Assembly: GCA_944326625.1 (NCBI GenBank)
Contig: CALVER010000077.1
Coordinates: 1 to 6,720 of the forward strand
From: Candidatus Gastranaerophilales bacterium
Lineage (GTDB): Bacteria > Cyanobacteriota > Vampirovibrionia > Gastranaerophilales > Gastranaerophilaceae
Reading direction: 5' to 3'
DNA length: 6,720 bases
The notes below the pieces were generated by a model. The model was given only the letters and a program-made list of their open reading frames with translations, did no database searches and was not told where the DNA came from. Numbering within the stretch: position 1 is the first letter of the stretch; the number at the start of each line of letters is the position of its first letter. Both the position numbers and the translations under genes were made by a program. Below, piece after piece: positions 1 through 6,495 of this stretch.

Positions 1-305
1 GGTAATCTTGTTTTAAAAAAGTTTCTAAATTCCGCAAAGGATTGGAAGGCTTTTCTTATTCCGCTTCCAGTATAAAACCAGGTGCTTGTGTATTTTCCGT
101 TATCATAATGATTTTGTATAAGGCTGTTTTCTTTGTAGGTATGCATTATGTTAACAAGGTTATGTTTTTTATCAAAAACACATACTTTTTTATGGTTTTC
201 AGTATTTCTTATGACGTGTGTACCGCCGCCGTATACCCGTGTAACTTTGTAATGCAACGGATTTCTTTTGGCGATATTTAAGGCTGTTTTAAAATCTATC
301 GGCAT
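1..305 (-). CDS. Hypothetical protein, N-terminal ~101 residues, cut by the window edge
   Basis: On the minus strand an ATG at 305-303 opens a frame that stays open to base 1, giving about 101 residues before the window ends. The start is supported by GGAG (complement of 313-316) seven bases upstream. The protein begins MPIDFKTALNIAKRNP and continues with short polar and aromatic stretches, for example RVYGGGTHVIRN (residues 23-34) and NGKYTSTWFYTGSG (69-82). The alternation of Tyr, Val and polar residues suggests beta strands, with a helical N-terminus. I see no signal peptide, membrane segment or known catalytic motif, and I do not recognise the family. Codon use resembles the neighbours. 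It is transcribed divergently from alaS. A 79-codon plus-strand ORF over the same bases (42-281) looks like its antisense shadow, because it lacks a good ribosome-binding site. That this is a real gene is fairly secure; its function is unknown. Confidence 0.72.
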   Translation of the reverse strand, partial: MPIDFKTALNIAKRNPLHYKVTRVYGGGTHVIRNTENHKKVCVFDKKHNLVNIMHTYKENSLIQNHYDNGKYTSTWFYTGSGIRKAFQSFAEFRNFFKTRL

Positions 306-498
306 TTTTTTACTCCATTTATAAACACTAATATCATAATAATAAATCGTGAAGAAATTTTTTAAATAATTTCTCCATTTGTGTAACGGATTATTACATT
401 ATGGCATTATGAATTTTGCATAATTTCCTTAGATTTCTTGCTATCACAATATTTTTATGCTAAGTTTTCTGGTAGTTAATATTTAGAGGGAAAAATTT
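306..498. promoter_or_regulatory. Divergent intergenic region between the hypothetical gene and alaS
   Basis: This AT-rich spacer must hold both divergent promoters. For the leftward gene the best -10 is an extended element, TGATATTAG on the minus strand (complement of 328-336), with no clear -35. For alaS the best -10 is CATAAT at 419-424 (5 of 6), again with a poor -35, so neither is certain. The alaS ribosome-binding site AGAGG is at 485-489. A near-palindrome with arms GAAGAAATT (351-359) and AATTTCTCC (368-376) lies between the two, and CATTATG is repeated at 397-403 and 405-411. I see no T-box-like leader or hairpin terminator in front of alaS. Confidence 0.35.
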
Positions 499-3108
499 AT
501 GCTAACCGGAAATCAAATCAGACAGTTATATTTAGATTATTTTAAAGATAAACACCAGCACACAATAGTTGAAAGTTCAAGTCTTGTGCCGGATAATCCT
601 ACTGTTTTGTTGACAACGGCGGGCATGCTGCAATTTTTGCCTATATTTTTAGGGATTGTAAAATCACCTTATGATCCGCCGCGGGCAGTATCTTGCCAAA
701 AATGTGCAAGAGCAGGCGGAAAAGATTCAGATATTGAAAATGTAGGACGTACCCCAAGACATCACACCTTTTTTGAAATGCTCGGGAATTTTTCGTTCGG
801 CGATTATTATAAAAAAGAAATTATCCCCTGGGCTTGGGAATTTGTAACCGAGGTTCTGAAGCTTGATAAAGACAGACTCTGGATTACTATTTTTGAAACC
901 GATGACGAAGCTTATGATATTTGGCGCAGCGTTGGGGTTCCGGCTGACAGAATTAAGCGTAAAGGTAAAAAAGATAACTTTTGGGGCCCTCCGGGTGCAT
1001 CAGGCTCCTGCGGTCCGTGTTCCGAAATCCATTATGATTTAGGCGAACAATATAAATGTAATGACCCGAGAGGCTGCGGCATTGATACATGTGAATGCGA
1101 CAGATGGGTTGAGATTTGGAACCTTGTTTTCACCGAATTATATCAGGATGAAGAAGGCAATCAGTCGCCTCTGGACAGTAAAAATGTTGATACCGGCATG
1201 GGACTGGAACGTATAACAATGGTTTGTCAGGGTGTTGCGTCAACTTTTGAAACTGATCTTTTGAAGCCGATTATGGATGAAGTTTCAAAAATGTCGGGCG
1301 TTCCTTATAAAAAATCTGAAAAAACGGATATTTCTCTGCGTATTATAACAGACCATGCAAGATGCGTAACTTTTTTGATTTCAGACGGTGTAATTCCGGG
1401 AAATGAAGGCAGAAGTTATGTTTTGAGAATGATTTTGCGCCGCGCTTTGCGTCACGGCAAAATGCTCGGGCTTGATTTGCCGTTCTTGTATAAACTCGTC
1501 GATGTTGTTGTTGAACACTACGGCGAAGCTTATCCCGAATTGGTTAAAAATAAGGCAAAAGTTATTGATATAATTAAAAAAGAAGAAGAACGTTTTGCAA
1601 AAACACTGGATAGAGGCTACAAACTTCTTGATGAATTTATTTCAGCCAAAAAAGATATTGACGGTGAAAATGCTTTCAAATTATATGACACTTTTGGTTT
1701 TCCGTTTGAATTGACAAAGGAAATTGCGGAAGAAAACGGTTTGAAGGTTGATGAAGAAGGCTTTAAAGTCGCAATGCAGGAACAAAAAGACCGTGCTAAA
1801 GCCGCAACTCAGAAAATCAGCGTAACCGGCGATATTAAATACGCAAAAATCGAAGAAAAAGTCGGTTCAACAGAATTTGTCGGCTATGACGAAAATGAAT
1901 GCGACGCAAAAATTCTCGACACTGTTGAAGGTGACGGATATGTCGATATAATTCTTGATAAAACACCTTTTTATGCTGAATGCGGCGGTCAGGCAGGCGA
2001 CAGCGGTATTATAGAAAATGAAAATATGAAAGCCGAAGTTTTGACAACCTTTAAGGTTAATCAGCTTTTTGTACACCGTTCAAAATTAATAAACGGTGAA
2101 ATTACAATCGGCGAAAAAGTTCATGCAAAAATTGATGTTCCGCGTCGTGAAGAAATCAGACTTCACCATACATCAGCGCACTTGCTTCAGGCTGCGTTGA
2201 TTAAGGTTTTGGGTGATGAAGTTCACCAGGCAGGCTCTCAGGTTGAAGAAAATCGTATGAGGTTTGACTTTACATTTTCCCGTGCAATGACGCCTGAGGA
2301 ATTGTTTAAGGTTGAAGAAATTTTAAACAACTGGGTTGCAAAAGGTTTGAAAGTTTCAACCGAGGTTATGGATATTGAAAAAGCTAAATTAACCGGTGCA
2401 ACGGCGTTGTTCGGTGAAAAATACGATGACGAGGTAAGGGTTGTTTCAATCGGTAATGAAACATGTATTTCAAAAGAATTTTGCGCCGGAACGCATGCAA
2501 GAAATACTCGCGATTTGCGTCTGGTAAAAATTGTTTCGGAAGGTGCAATTTCTGCCGGTACAAGACGTATTGAGCTTGTTGTCGCACGTTCCGCATTTGA
2601 ATTTATGAATGCAAAAGTCAAAGAAATGGACAAATTGTCTTTGATGTTTAAAACGCATTATGATGAAATTCTTGATCGTGTTGAAAAACTTCTTGACGAG
2701 AATAAAGAACTACAAAAAGAGCTTACCAGAGCTAAAGAAGAAAATGCAAGAAATAAATTTTCATCATTTATTTCGCGGGCTCAGGATATTGCAGGCGGGA
2801 AATTGTTCATATCAAAAATTGAAGATTTTGATTCCGATGCAATCAAGGCAGGAATTGATGTTCTTGCAAACAAGCTCGGCGAAAGTATTATAGTCCTTGC
2901 GAATTCGAAAATGGTTATTGCAAAAGTTTCTGACGGTTTTGTTAAAAACGGTGTAAATGCAGGCAAAATTGTCGGTGAAATTGCAAGAGCTACCGGTGCA
3001 AACGGCGGCGGACGCCCGAATTTTGCTCAAGGCGGCGTAAAAGACGCTTCTAAACTTGATGAAATTTTAGCAAAATTTGATGAAGAACTTAAAGCGGTCA
3101 AGATTTAG
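499..3108 (+). CDS. alaS: Alanine--tRNA ligase (AlaRS), complete
   Basis: AlaRS is a cytoplasmic class II synthetase that activates alanine with ATP, loads it on tRNA-Ala, and hydrolyses mischarged Ser- or Gly-tRNA-Ala. The 869 residues match the usual full bacterial length. The aminoacylation domain comes first (about 1-440), with class II motif 2 at 87-103 (RHHTFFEMLGNFSFGDY) and motif 3 at 231-239 (DTGMGLERI). The editing domain (about 550-700) has the metal-site pattern HTSAH (H557, H561) and CAGTH (C662, H666). A coiled-coil-like linker spans about 705-755. The C-Ala domain carries GGGRPNFAQGG at 836-846. All expected active-site elements are present, so it should both charge and edit. 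A Cys-rich insertion at 187-200 (C187, C193, C198, C200) follows GSCGPCSEI. The start is supported by AGAGG at 485-489, nine bases before ATG. dut follows 59 bp downstream on the same strand. Confidence 0.98.
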   Translation: MLTGNQIRQLYLDYFKDKHQHTIVESSSLVPDNPTVLLTTAGMLQFLPIFLGIVKSPYDPPRAVSCQKCARAGGKDSDIENVGRTPRHHTFFEMLGNFSFGDYYKKEIIPWAWEFVTEVLKLDKDRLWITIFETDDEAYDIWRSVGVPADRIKRKGKKDNFWGPPGASGSCGPCSEIHYDLGEQYKCNDPRGCGIDTCECDRWVEIWNLVFTELYQDEEGNQSPLDSKNVDTGMGLERITMVCQGVASTFETDLLKPIMDEVSKMSGVPYKKSEKTDISLRIITDHARCVTFLISDGVIPGNEGRSYVLRMILRRALRHGKMLGLDLPFLYKLVDVVVEHYGEAYPELVKNKAKVIDIIKKEEERFAKTLDRGYKLLDEFISAKKDIDGENAFKLYDTFGFPFELTKEIAEENGLKVDEEGFKVAMQEQKDRAKAATQKISVTGDIKYAKIEEKVGSTEFVGYDENECDAKILDTVEGDGYVDIILDKTPFYAECGGQAGDSGIIENENMKAEVLTTFKVNQLFVHRSKLINGEITIGEKVHAKIDVPRREEIRLHHTSAHLLQAALIKVLGDEVHQAGSQVEENRMRFDFTFSRAMTPEELFKVEEILNNWVAKGLKVSTEVMDIEKAKLTGATALFGEKYDDEVRVVSIGNETCISKEFCAGTHARNTRDLRLVKIVSEGAISAGTRRIELVVARSAFEFMNAKVKEMDKLSLMFKTHYDEILDRVEKLLDENKELQKELTRAKEENARNKFSSFISRAQDIAGGKLFISKIEDFDSDAIKAGIDVLANKLGESIIVLANSKMVIAKVSDGFVKNGVNAGKIVGEIARATGANGGGRPNFAQGGVKDASKLDEILAKFDEELKAVKI

Positions 3109-3156
3109 ATGATAATTGCTTCGTGTTTGCTCGTAATGCCTGTATTAAAATTGTAA
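3109..3156 (+). other. Possible 15-codon leader ORF between alaS and dut
   Basis: An ATG directly abuts the alaS stop (TAG then ATG) and opens 15 codons reading MIIASCLLVMPVLKL, stopping at TAA 3154-3156. That stop overlaps the start of the dut ribosome-binding site (AAAGGA, 3155-3160). The peptide is small and hydrophobic. There is no good ribosome-binding site of its own, so any translation would depend on reinitiation after alaS. Its last six codons (MPVLKL) mirror the first residues of Dut (MTVLKI), because ATGCCTGTATTAAAA at 3136-3150 nearly repeats ATGACTGTATTAAAA at 3168-3182. It may be a coupling element, or only a by-product of a local duplication of the dut start. Translation is not shown. 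Confidence 0.25.
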
Positions 3157-3167
3157 AGGAATAAAAA

Positions 3168-3605
3168 ATGACTGTATTAAAAATAGAGAGGTTACCGCAT
3201 AATAAGAGTGTTCCGAAGTATCAAACGGAAGGTGCTGCGGGAATGGATTTGTGTGCGGCAATAGAAGAACCTGTTACGTTAAAGCCGCTTGAAAGAGCGC
3301 TTATTCCGACAGGTTTAAAAATCGAATTGGAACATGGTTATGAGGCGCAAGTAAGACCGCGTTCGGGACTTTCAATAAAACACGGGATAACTCTTATTAA
3401 TTGTGTAGGTACAATTGATGAAGATTACAGAGGCGAAGTTTGTGTACCTGTTGTGAATTTGTCCAATGAAATTTATACGATTCAGCCGGAAGAAAGAATT
3501 GCGCAGATGATTATTGCACGTGTTGAGCAGGCACGAATTGAAGTCGTGACGGAATTAACCGAAACAACAAGAGGTGCCGGCGGATTCGGTTCTACAGGAA
3601 AATAA
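3168..3605 (+). CDS. dut: Deoxyuridine 5'-triphosphate nucleotidohydrolase (dUTPase), complete
   Basis: Dut hydrolyses dUTP to dUMP and pyrophosphate. This keeps uracil out of DNA and supplies dUMP for thymidylate synthesis; the family acts as a cytoplasmic Mg-dependent homotrimer. The 145 residues are the normal trimeric length, and all five family motifs are in order: AGMDLCA (24-30), RPRSGLS (63-69), GTIDEDYRGE (81-90, with D84 aligning with the catalytic base), RIAQMI (110-115) and the C-terminal P-loop-like RGAGGFGSTG (135-144). The last motif, which closes over the nucleotide, is intact. The start is supported by AAAGGA at 3155-3160, seven bases upstream. No motif residue is missing, so it should be active. 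It probably shares a transcript with alaS, 59 bp upstream, and it converges on a small minus-strand gene whose stop is only 5 bp away. Confidence 0.97.
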   Translation: MTVLKIERLPHNKSVPKYQTEGAAGMDLCAAIEEPVTLKPLERALIPTGLKIELEHGYEAQVRPRSGLSIKHGITLINCVGTIDEDYRGEVCVPVVNLSNEIYTIQPEERIAQMIIARVEQARIEVVTELTETTRGAGGFGSTGK

Positions 3606-3629
3606 AATTCTTAGGGCTCTTTTTTCCTG
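3595..3629. repeat. Inverted repeat spanning the convergent stop codons
   Basis: CAGGAAAA at 3595-3602 is the exact reverse complement of TTTTCCTG at 3622-3629. The 19-base loop contains both the dut stop (3603-3605) and the stop of the opposing small gene (3611-3613). It could act as a weak two-way terminator, but the stem is short and AT-rich and no T-run follows it on either strand. It may also be chance. Confidence 0.3.
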
Positions 3630-3790
3630 AATATTGAAATTTCATTTGTTATGTCAATAAGGCTGGTTTTTACAGTATTATCAAATATATGTAAAGGAGA
3701 TTTTTCAATTTTTTCATTATGCTGCAGCTCCCAGTAATTATCCGGAAGTTTTGGCAGGCCGTTTGGTATTTTGTCTGAAAAATCAACCAT
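3611..3790 (-). CDS. Small hypothetical protein, 59 residues, downstream of the GH57 gene
   Basis: On the minus strand ATG at 3790-3788 opens 59 codons and stops at TAA (complement of 3611-3613). GGAG (complement of 3798-3801) lies seven bases upstream. The surrounding sequence AAATGGAGT matches the ribosome-binding site of the partial gene at the left end of the window. The protein starts MVDFSDKIPNGLPKLPDNYW and ends ISIFRKKEP. It is polar and charged, with Pro-rich and aromatic residues near the N-terminus, no signal peptide and no membrane segment. I do not recognise the family. It begins 76 bp after the GH57 stop on the same strand, so it could be co-transcribed with that gene, although an AT-rich hairpin lies between them. 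The good ribosome-binding site and sensible composition favour a real gene, but a short ORF of this size could still be chance. Confidence 0.6.
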   Translation of the reverse strand: MVDFSDKIPNGLPKLPDNYWELQHNEKIEKSPLHIFDNTVKTSLIDITNEISIFRKKEP

Positions 3791-3866
3791 TTATTAACTC
3801 CATTTGTCTATTTAACGTAAAAAAACTGATAAAACTTTGTAAATTTATGAAAAACTTTACAACTTT

Positions 3867-6101
3867 TTACAATCTCGGAACAGTTAATAACATTTCATAA
3901 GGAATGGAATATTCTTTTACTCCGAGATGTGCACTTATAAACATAAATTCCAGTGTGTCGTTGTATTCGATTTCAAGGAGGTCAAACGGGATTTTTAAAT
4001 CAATTGTATTTGCATAAGCATATTGCAAATCTTTATCATTTTGCAGTGCCCAGATGTTTCCCGGAATTGATTTTACAAGCCTTACAAGCTTAAGTTCATC
4101 ATTGTTCATTGACAGTTGTAATTCATTGTGAAATTTTTCTTTTAAAAGCGGCAGGACATTTTCCGTTTTGTTGATAAGTCTTACCGGAGACAGAGAATGC
4201 TTTTTGTTTGAATTTCTCATATAGATATACATTTGATAAGTCCGTAGCTTTAATTCAGGATCTTCGGAAATGTATTTGTTCAGATAAAATCTTATATAGA
4301 AATTGTCTTTGTCATAACCATAGCAAATTCTGTCAAAGAGTTTGGATTCTCTCAATACAGGCCCGTCCGGAATATCAATACATCCGGCGTTTAGCCATGA
4401 ATCATCATCTTTATTCCCGTCAATCATAGGTGATATCTCACCTTTTGGATATCTGGACGGTTTTGTAAATGCGGATGTTAAAGGTTCATCAAGATACTTC
4501 GGAACATCTGTTCCAAGATATAAATAAATATTTTTCAGATGTTCACGGAAAATATAGTCAAAGATATTATCTCTGCCGGAATCATTAGGCTCTCCGTACC
4601 ACCAGAACCAGTCGCTGCCTTCGCAGATAAACAGTTCTTTTCTGGCGTCTTTTATATGCGGGTTGAGCGGACGTTTTTTAACATATTTTGAAAAATCATC
4701 ACGCACCTGTTTCAGATAATTCCACGCAAGATTTTTGACGGGTTCGTCTATCCATAATTTGAAATTTCTGTTTATCCATGAGCCTGAACTTATTTTATTA
4801 AGAGGTCTGTGTCCTGTTTCGTTGTCCAGATAATTGCTTATTAAAACTGTTTCTAAGGAATCGTCTTCTTCAATAAGTGTATAAATTGTTTTTAAGAATG
4901 ACAGACCGTCTTCCATATAGTTTTCCCAGCAGTTTTCGCCGTCCATAGCAATTGTAAGGAGATGATTGTTGTCCGGTGATGACAAAAGTTTGCTTTGAAT
5001 AACTTTAATCCTGTCATACAAATCATTTGCCGCGGCTATCGGGTTGTGGTTCGGATATTCAAAACCTATAAGGTTGGGGATTGTACCGTCACGGAAAATC
5101 AGTTTTATGTCTTTGTTTTTTACTTTATAATCGTAAGATTTCACCAGATGATACGGATCTTCCAGATGTCCTTTGAAATCTCTTATAAATTCAAAATTTA
5201 TTGAATCCGACAAAATACCTTCATCGGAAATTGTCCAGTCCACCCCGAGAGTTGTCAGCATATAGAGAGTTTTGGGGCTTACGCAATGTTCCGACGGCCA
5301 GATTCCTCTCGGGCGTTTGCCGAAAATTTCTTCAATTCTGTCCAGCGCCATTTTAGTTTGCATTTTACCGTCAAGATAGGTTTTTAAAATTTGCGGCGCG
5401 TTTTCGGTTGTTTTTTTAATATTTTTATTTTCAAGTAATATCGGCAATATCGGATGATAGTAAGGACTTGTCGTAATTTCAATCCGGCCTTTATCAAGAT
5501 ATTTTTTGTATGCGGGAATTATCTGCCGCATAATATCACGCTGAATTTCAATAATTTTAATACGATCTTCAAGCGTGTAATCTTTGCCTTTTTTGTATAA
5601 TTTTTTTAATTCCGGATATTTTGTTTTATAAACAGGGTCAAACCATGCGAGATTGAATAATGCCATTAAATCCGAATATTCCTGATCTGAAAATATATCA
5701 ATCCCTGCATCCGGGTTTGTCTGGATTTTATGATAAAGACGGTTATATTCTTCATACGGAAGAATCATGGATTGATAATTGGCATCAAAAAAGTTGTTTA
5801 TAATAAATAATTTTGCGTCATCGGAAAGCATTTCAACAGGTGTTATGGTAAGCCTTGAATGGATGTCATGCATTTCGTTTTCCGCATAATCAATTATACA
5901 GTCCAAAAGTACCGGTACAAGGTTAAAATTCAATTTTAATCGTTTGAATTTGTCAAGGATTTCAACCATGTCAAGGTAATCTTTTACGGCGTGTAATCTT
6001 ACCCATGGCATTAAAAAGTCACCGTCAGGCGTGAGCTGGTATACAGGCTGGTGCATGTGCCAATAGAATGCAATAGATAACTTTTTTGTTTTGCTCATCA
6101 T
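3867..6101 (-). CDS. Glycoside hydrolase family 57 protein (alpha-amylase / alpha-glucan-acting type)
   Basis: GH57 enzymes are retaining alpha-glucan hydrolases or transferases with a (beta/alpha)7 barrel. The 744 residues carry the family's conserved regions: HMHQP at 15-19; GRIEITTSPYYHPILPIL at 205-222; GIWPSEHCVS at 266-275, where E271 is the expected nucleophile; AMDGENCWE at 385-393, where D387 is the expected acid/base; and WINRNFKLWIDEP at 442-454. SDWFWWYGE follows at 496-504. The C-terminal ~190 residues look like a separate beta-sandwich, with IDGNKDDDSW (560-569) and YGYDKDNFYIRFY (594-606) resembling CBM9/DOMON-like carbohydrate-binding folds; that assignment is inferred. There is no signal peptide, so it should be cytoplasmic and act on storage glucan or maltodextrin. 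Amylase, glucanotransferase and branching activities cannot be told apart here. Of two adjacent ATGs, the first (6101) is better placed for TAGGA (TCCTA at 6112-6116); 6098 is possible. Confidence 0.92.
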   Translation of the reverse strand: MMSKTKKLSIAFYWHMHQPVYQLTPDGDFLMPWVRLHAVKDYLDMVEILDKFKRLKLNFNLVPVLLDCIIDYAENEMHDIHSRLTITPVEMLSDDAKLFIINNFFDANYQSMILPYEEYNRLYHKIQTNPDAGIDIFSDQEYSDLMALFNLAWFDPVYKTKYPELKKLYKKGKDYTLEDRIKIIEIQRDIMRQIIPAYKKYLDKGRIEITTSPYYHPILPILLENKNIKKTTENAPQILKTYLDGKMQTKMALDRIEEIFGKRPRGIWPSEHCVSPKTLYMLTTLGVDWTISDEGILSDSINFEFIRDFKGHLEDPYHLVKSYDYKVKNKDIKLIFRDGTIPNLIGFEYPNHNPIAAANDLYDRIKVIQSKLLSSPDNNHLLTIAMDGENCWENYMEDGLSFLKTIYTLIEEDDSLETVLISNYLDNETGHRPLNKISSGSWINRNFKLWIDEPVKNLAWNYLKQVRDDFSKYVKKRPLNPHIKDARKELFICEGSDWFWWYGEPNDSGRDNIFDYIFREHLKNIYLYLGTDVPKYLDEPLTSAFTKPSRYPKGEISPMIDGNKDDDSWLNAGCIDIPDGPVLRESKLFDRICYGYDKDNFYIRFYLNKYISEDPELKLRTYQMYIYMRNSNKKHSLSPVRLINKTENVLPLLKEKFHNELQLSMNNDELKLVRLVKSIPGNIWALQNDKDLQYAYANTIDLKIPFDLLEIEYNDTLEFMFISAHLGVKEYSIPYEMLLTVPRL

Positions 6102-6124
6102 AAAATCTTTTTCCTACTGAAGTT

Positions 6125-6133
6125 ATTATATCA
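6125..6133 (-). promoter_or_regulatory. Extended -10 promoter of the GH57 gene
   Basis: The minus strand reads TGATATAAT here: a perfect TATAAT (complement of 6125-6130) with an extended TGn. I see no good -35 at the usual distance, so the extended -10 would have to compensate. Transcription would begin near 6118, giving a short leader of roughly 17 bases that contains the ribosome-binding site. Confidence 0.6.
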
Positions 6134-6147
6134 TTGTTTTAATAAAA

Positions 6148-6182
6148 AATACAGCGGAATTGTATTCCCTTTTATTAAGGGG
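6148..6182. repeat. Nested inverted repeats upstream of the GH57 promoter
   Basis: Three small inverted repeats overlap: AATACA (6148-6153) with TGTATT (6161-6166); GGAAT (6156-6160) with ATTCC (6164-6168); and CCCTT (6167-6171) with AAGGG (6177-6181). They sit about 15-50 bases upstream of the GH57 -10 element, where a regulator might bind. None has a T-run suited to a terminator. A regulatory role is only a possibility. Confidence 0.3.
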
Positions 6183-6244
6183 ATTTTGAAGTTTACAATT
6201 TGCAACTTTTAAAATTTTTTGTGCACTGCTAAATCCGTATGATA

Positions 6245-6273
6245 TTGCAAAATTTTGTGCATTTTGATATAAT
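6245..6273 (+). promoter_or_regulatory. Strong rightward sigma-70-type promoter
   Basis: TTGCAA at 6245-6250 (4 of 6 for -35), a 17-base spacer, and a perfect TATAAT at 6268-6273 preceded by TGA (extended -10). This is the best promoter in the window and shares TGATATAATAA with the GH57 promoter on the other strand. The palindrome CAAAATTTTG (6248-6257) overlaps the -35 and spacer, and TTTTGTGCA occurs at 6217-6225 and again in the spacer at 6253-6261; both could be operator sequences. It drives the disrupted ORF that starts at 6300. Confidence 0.7.
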
Positions 6274-6299
6274 AAATATCATAAAGAAGGAGAAAAGCT

Positions 6300-6347
6300 A
6301 TGGAAAATAAAGGATTTTTGCAAAACGGGGGGGGGCGTCTCTCCTAG
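6300..6347 (+). pseudogene. 5' stub of a disrupted or phase-shifted gene
   Basis: ATG at 6300-6302 has an excellent ribosome-binding site (AGAAGGAG, 6285-6292, seven bases upstream) and a strong promoter. It encodes only MENKGFLQNGGGRLS before TAG at 6345-6347. The reading frame runs through nine G at 6327-6335. One extra G (or two fewer) would move it into a frame that is open from 6311 to the window end. The first six residues, MENKGF, look like the short charged leader with the G-F processing site of type IV prepilin-like proteins, but this is too short to identify a family. Either a repeat cluster has inserted into the start of a gene, or the G tract controls its frame, or the G count is a sequencing or assembly error. 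Confidence 0.5.
6327..6335 (+). repeat. Homopolymeric tract of nine G
   Basis: Nine consecutive G occur ten codons into the ORF that starts at 6300, in otherwise AT-rich surroundings. Tracts of this kind slip during replication and are also prone to miscounting in sequencing. The tract marks the boundary between native upstream DNA and the repeat-rich block. Confidence 0.9.
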
Positions 6348-6379
6348 CTAGATTTAACAAGGGTTTAGACGAATTGTTA

Positions 6380-6447
6380 CCCTCGCCCCTTGAGGGAGAG
6401 GGAAGAATTTCAACACGAGGGACGAGTGTTAGAAATTCGGGTGAGGG
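6380..6447. repeat. Palindromic intergenic repeat, family A
   Basis: A long imperfect hairpin. The outer arms are CCCTCGCCC (6380-6388) and GGGTGAGGG (6439-6447), pairing with one G-T. The inner arms are GAATTTC then AACAC (6405-6416) and GTGTT, A, GAAATTC (6426-6438), pairing with a single bulged base. It resembles the widely scattered noncoding element that reads CCCTCACCC ... CCCTCTCCCTCAAGGGGCGAGGG-like in many low-G+C genomes; that likeness is from memory. The upstream bases 6348-6379 hold CTAGCTAG (6344-6351) and the pair TAACAA/TTGTTA (6355-6360, 6374-6379) and may belong to the same element. Confidence 0.75.
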
Positions 6448-6469
6448 GTGGTGGCTGAGCCACGACACC
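6447..6469. repeat. Palindrome next to repeat A
   Basis: GTGGCT (6451-6456) and AGCCAC (6458-6463) form a perfect 13-base palindrome around one G. GGTG (6447-6450) and CACC (6466-6469) extend the stem past a two-base bulge. It abuts repeat A and may be its edge or a separate small element. The following bases up to 6495 show nothing I recognise. Confidence 0.6.
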
Positions 6470-6495
6470 ATACTTGACATTGGTCAACCTATAAA

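Noticed and set aside
42..281. 79-codon plus-strand ORF near the left edge
   Set aside because: It lies opposite a minus-strand frame with a much better start and ribosome-binding site, has no good site of its own, and its peptide is dominated by Phe, Val, Met and Tyr as expected of an antisense shadow.
334..378. 14-codon minus-strand ORF (MEKLFKKFLHDLLL) upstream of the left-edge gene
   Set aside because: No ribosome-binding site, and it probably lies upstream of the likely transcription start of that gene; chance is sufficient.
306..498. T-box riboswitch or other leader RNA in front of alaS
   Set aside because: No T-box-like sequence, anti-terminator or terminator hairpin is visible in the 193-bp region.
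2238..2633. 131-codon minus-strand ORF inside alaS
   Set aside because: It is fully inside the conserved editing region of alaS; the Ser/Thr/Phe-rich peptide reflects the antisense of alaS codons.
3819..3862. Possible terminator between the GH57 gene and the small gene (TTGTAAA/TTTACAA arms with a T7 run on the minus strand)
   Set aside because: The stem is only seven AT-rich pairs with a 12-base loop, and the T-run begins 11 bases after it, so it is a poor intrinsic terminator.
6298..6480. 60-codon minus-strand ORF covering repeat A and the stub
   Set aside because: It is a translation of the palindromic repeat (SPSRGEG-type peptide), a known kind of false gene, and has no ribosome-binding site.
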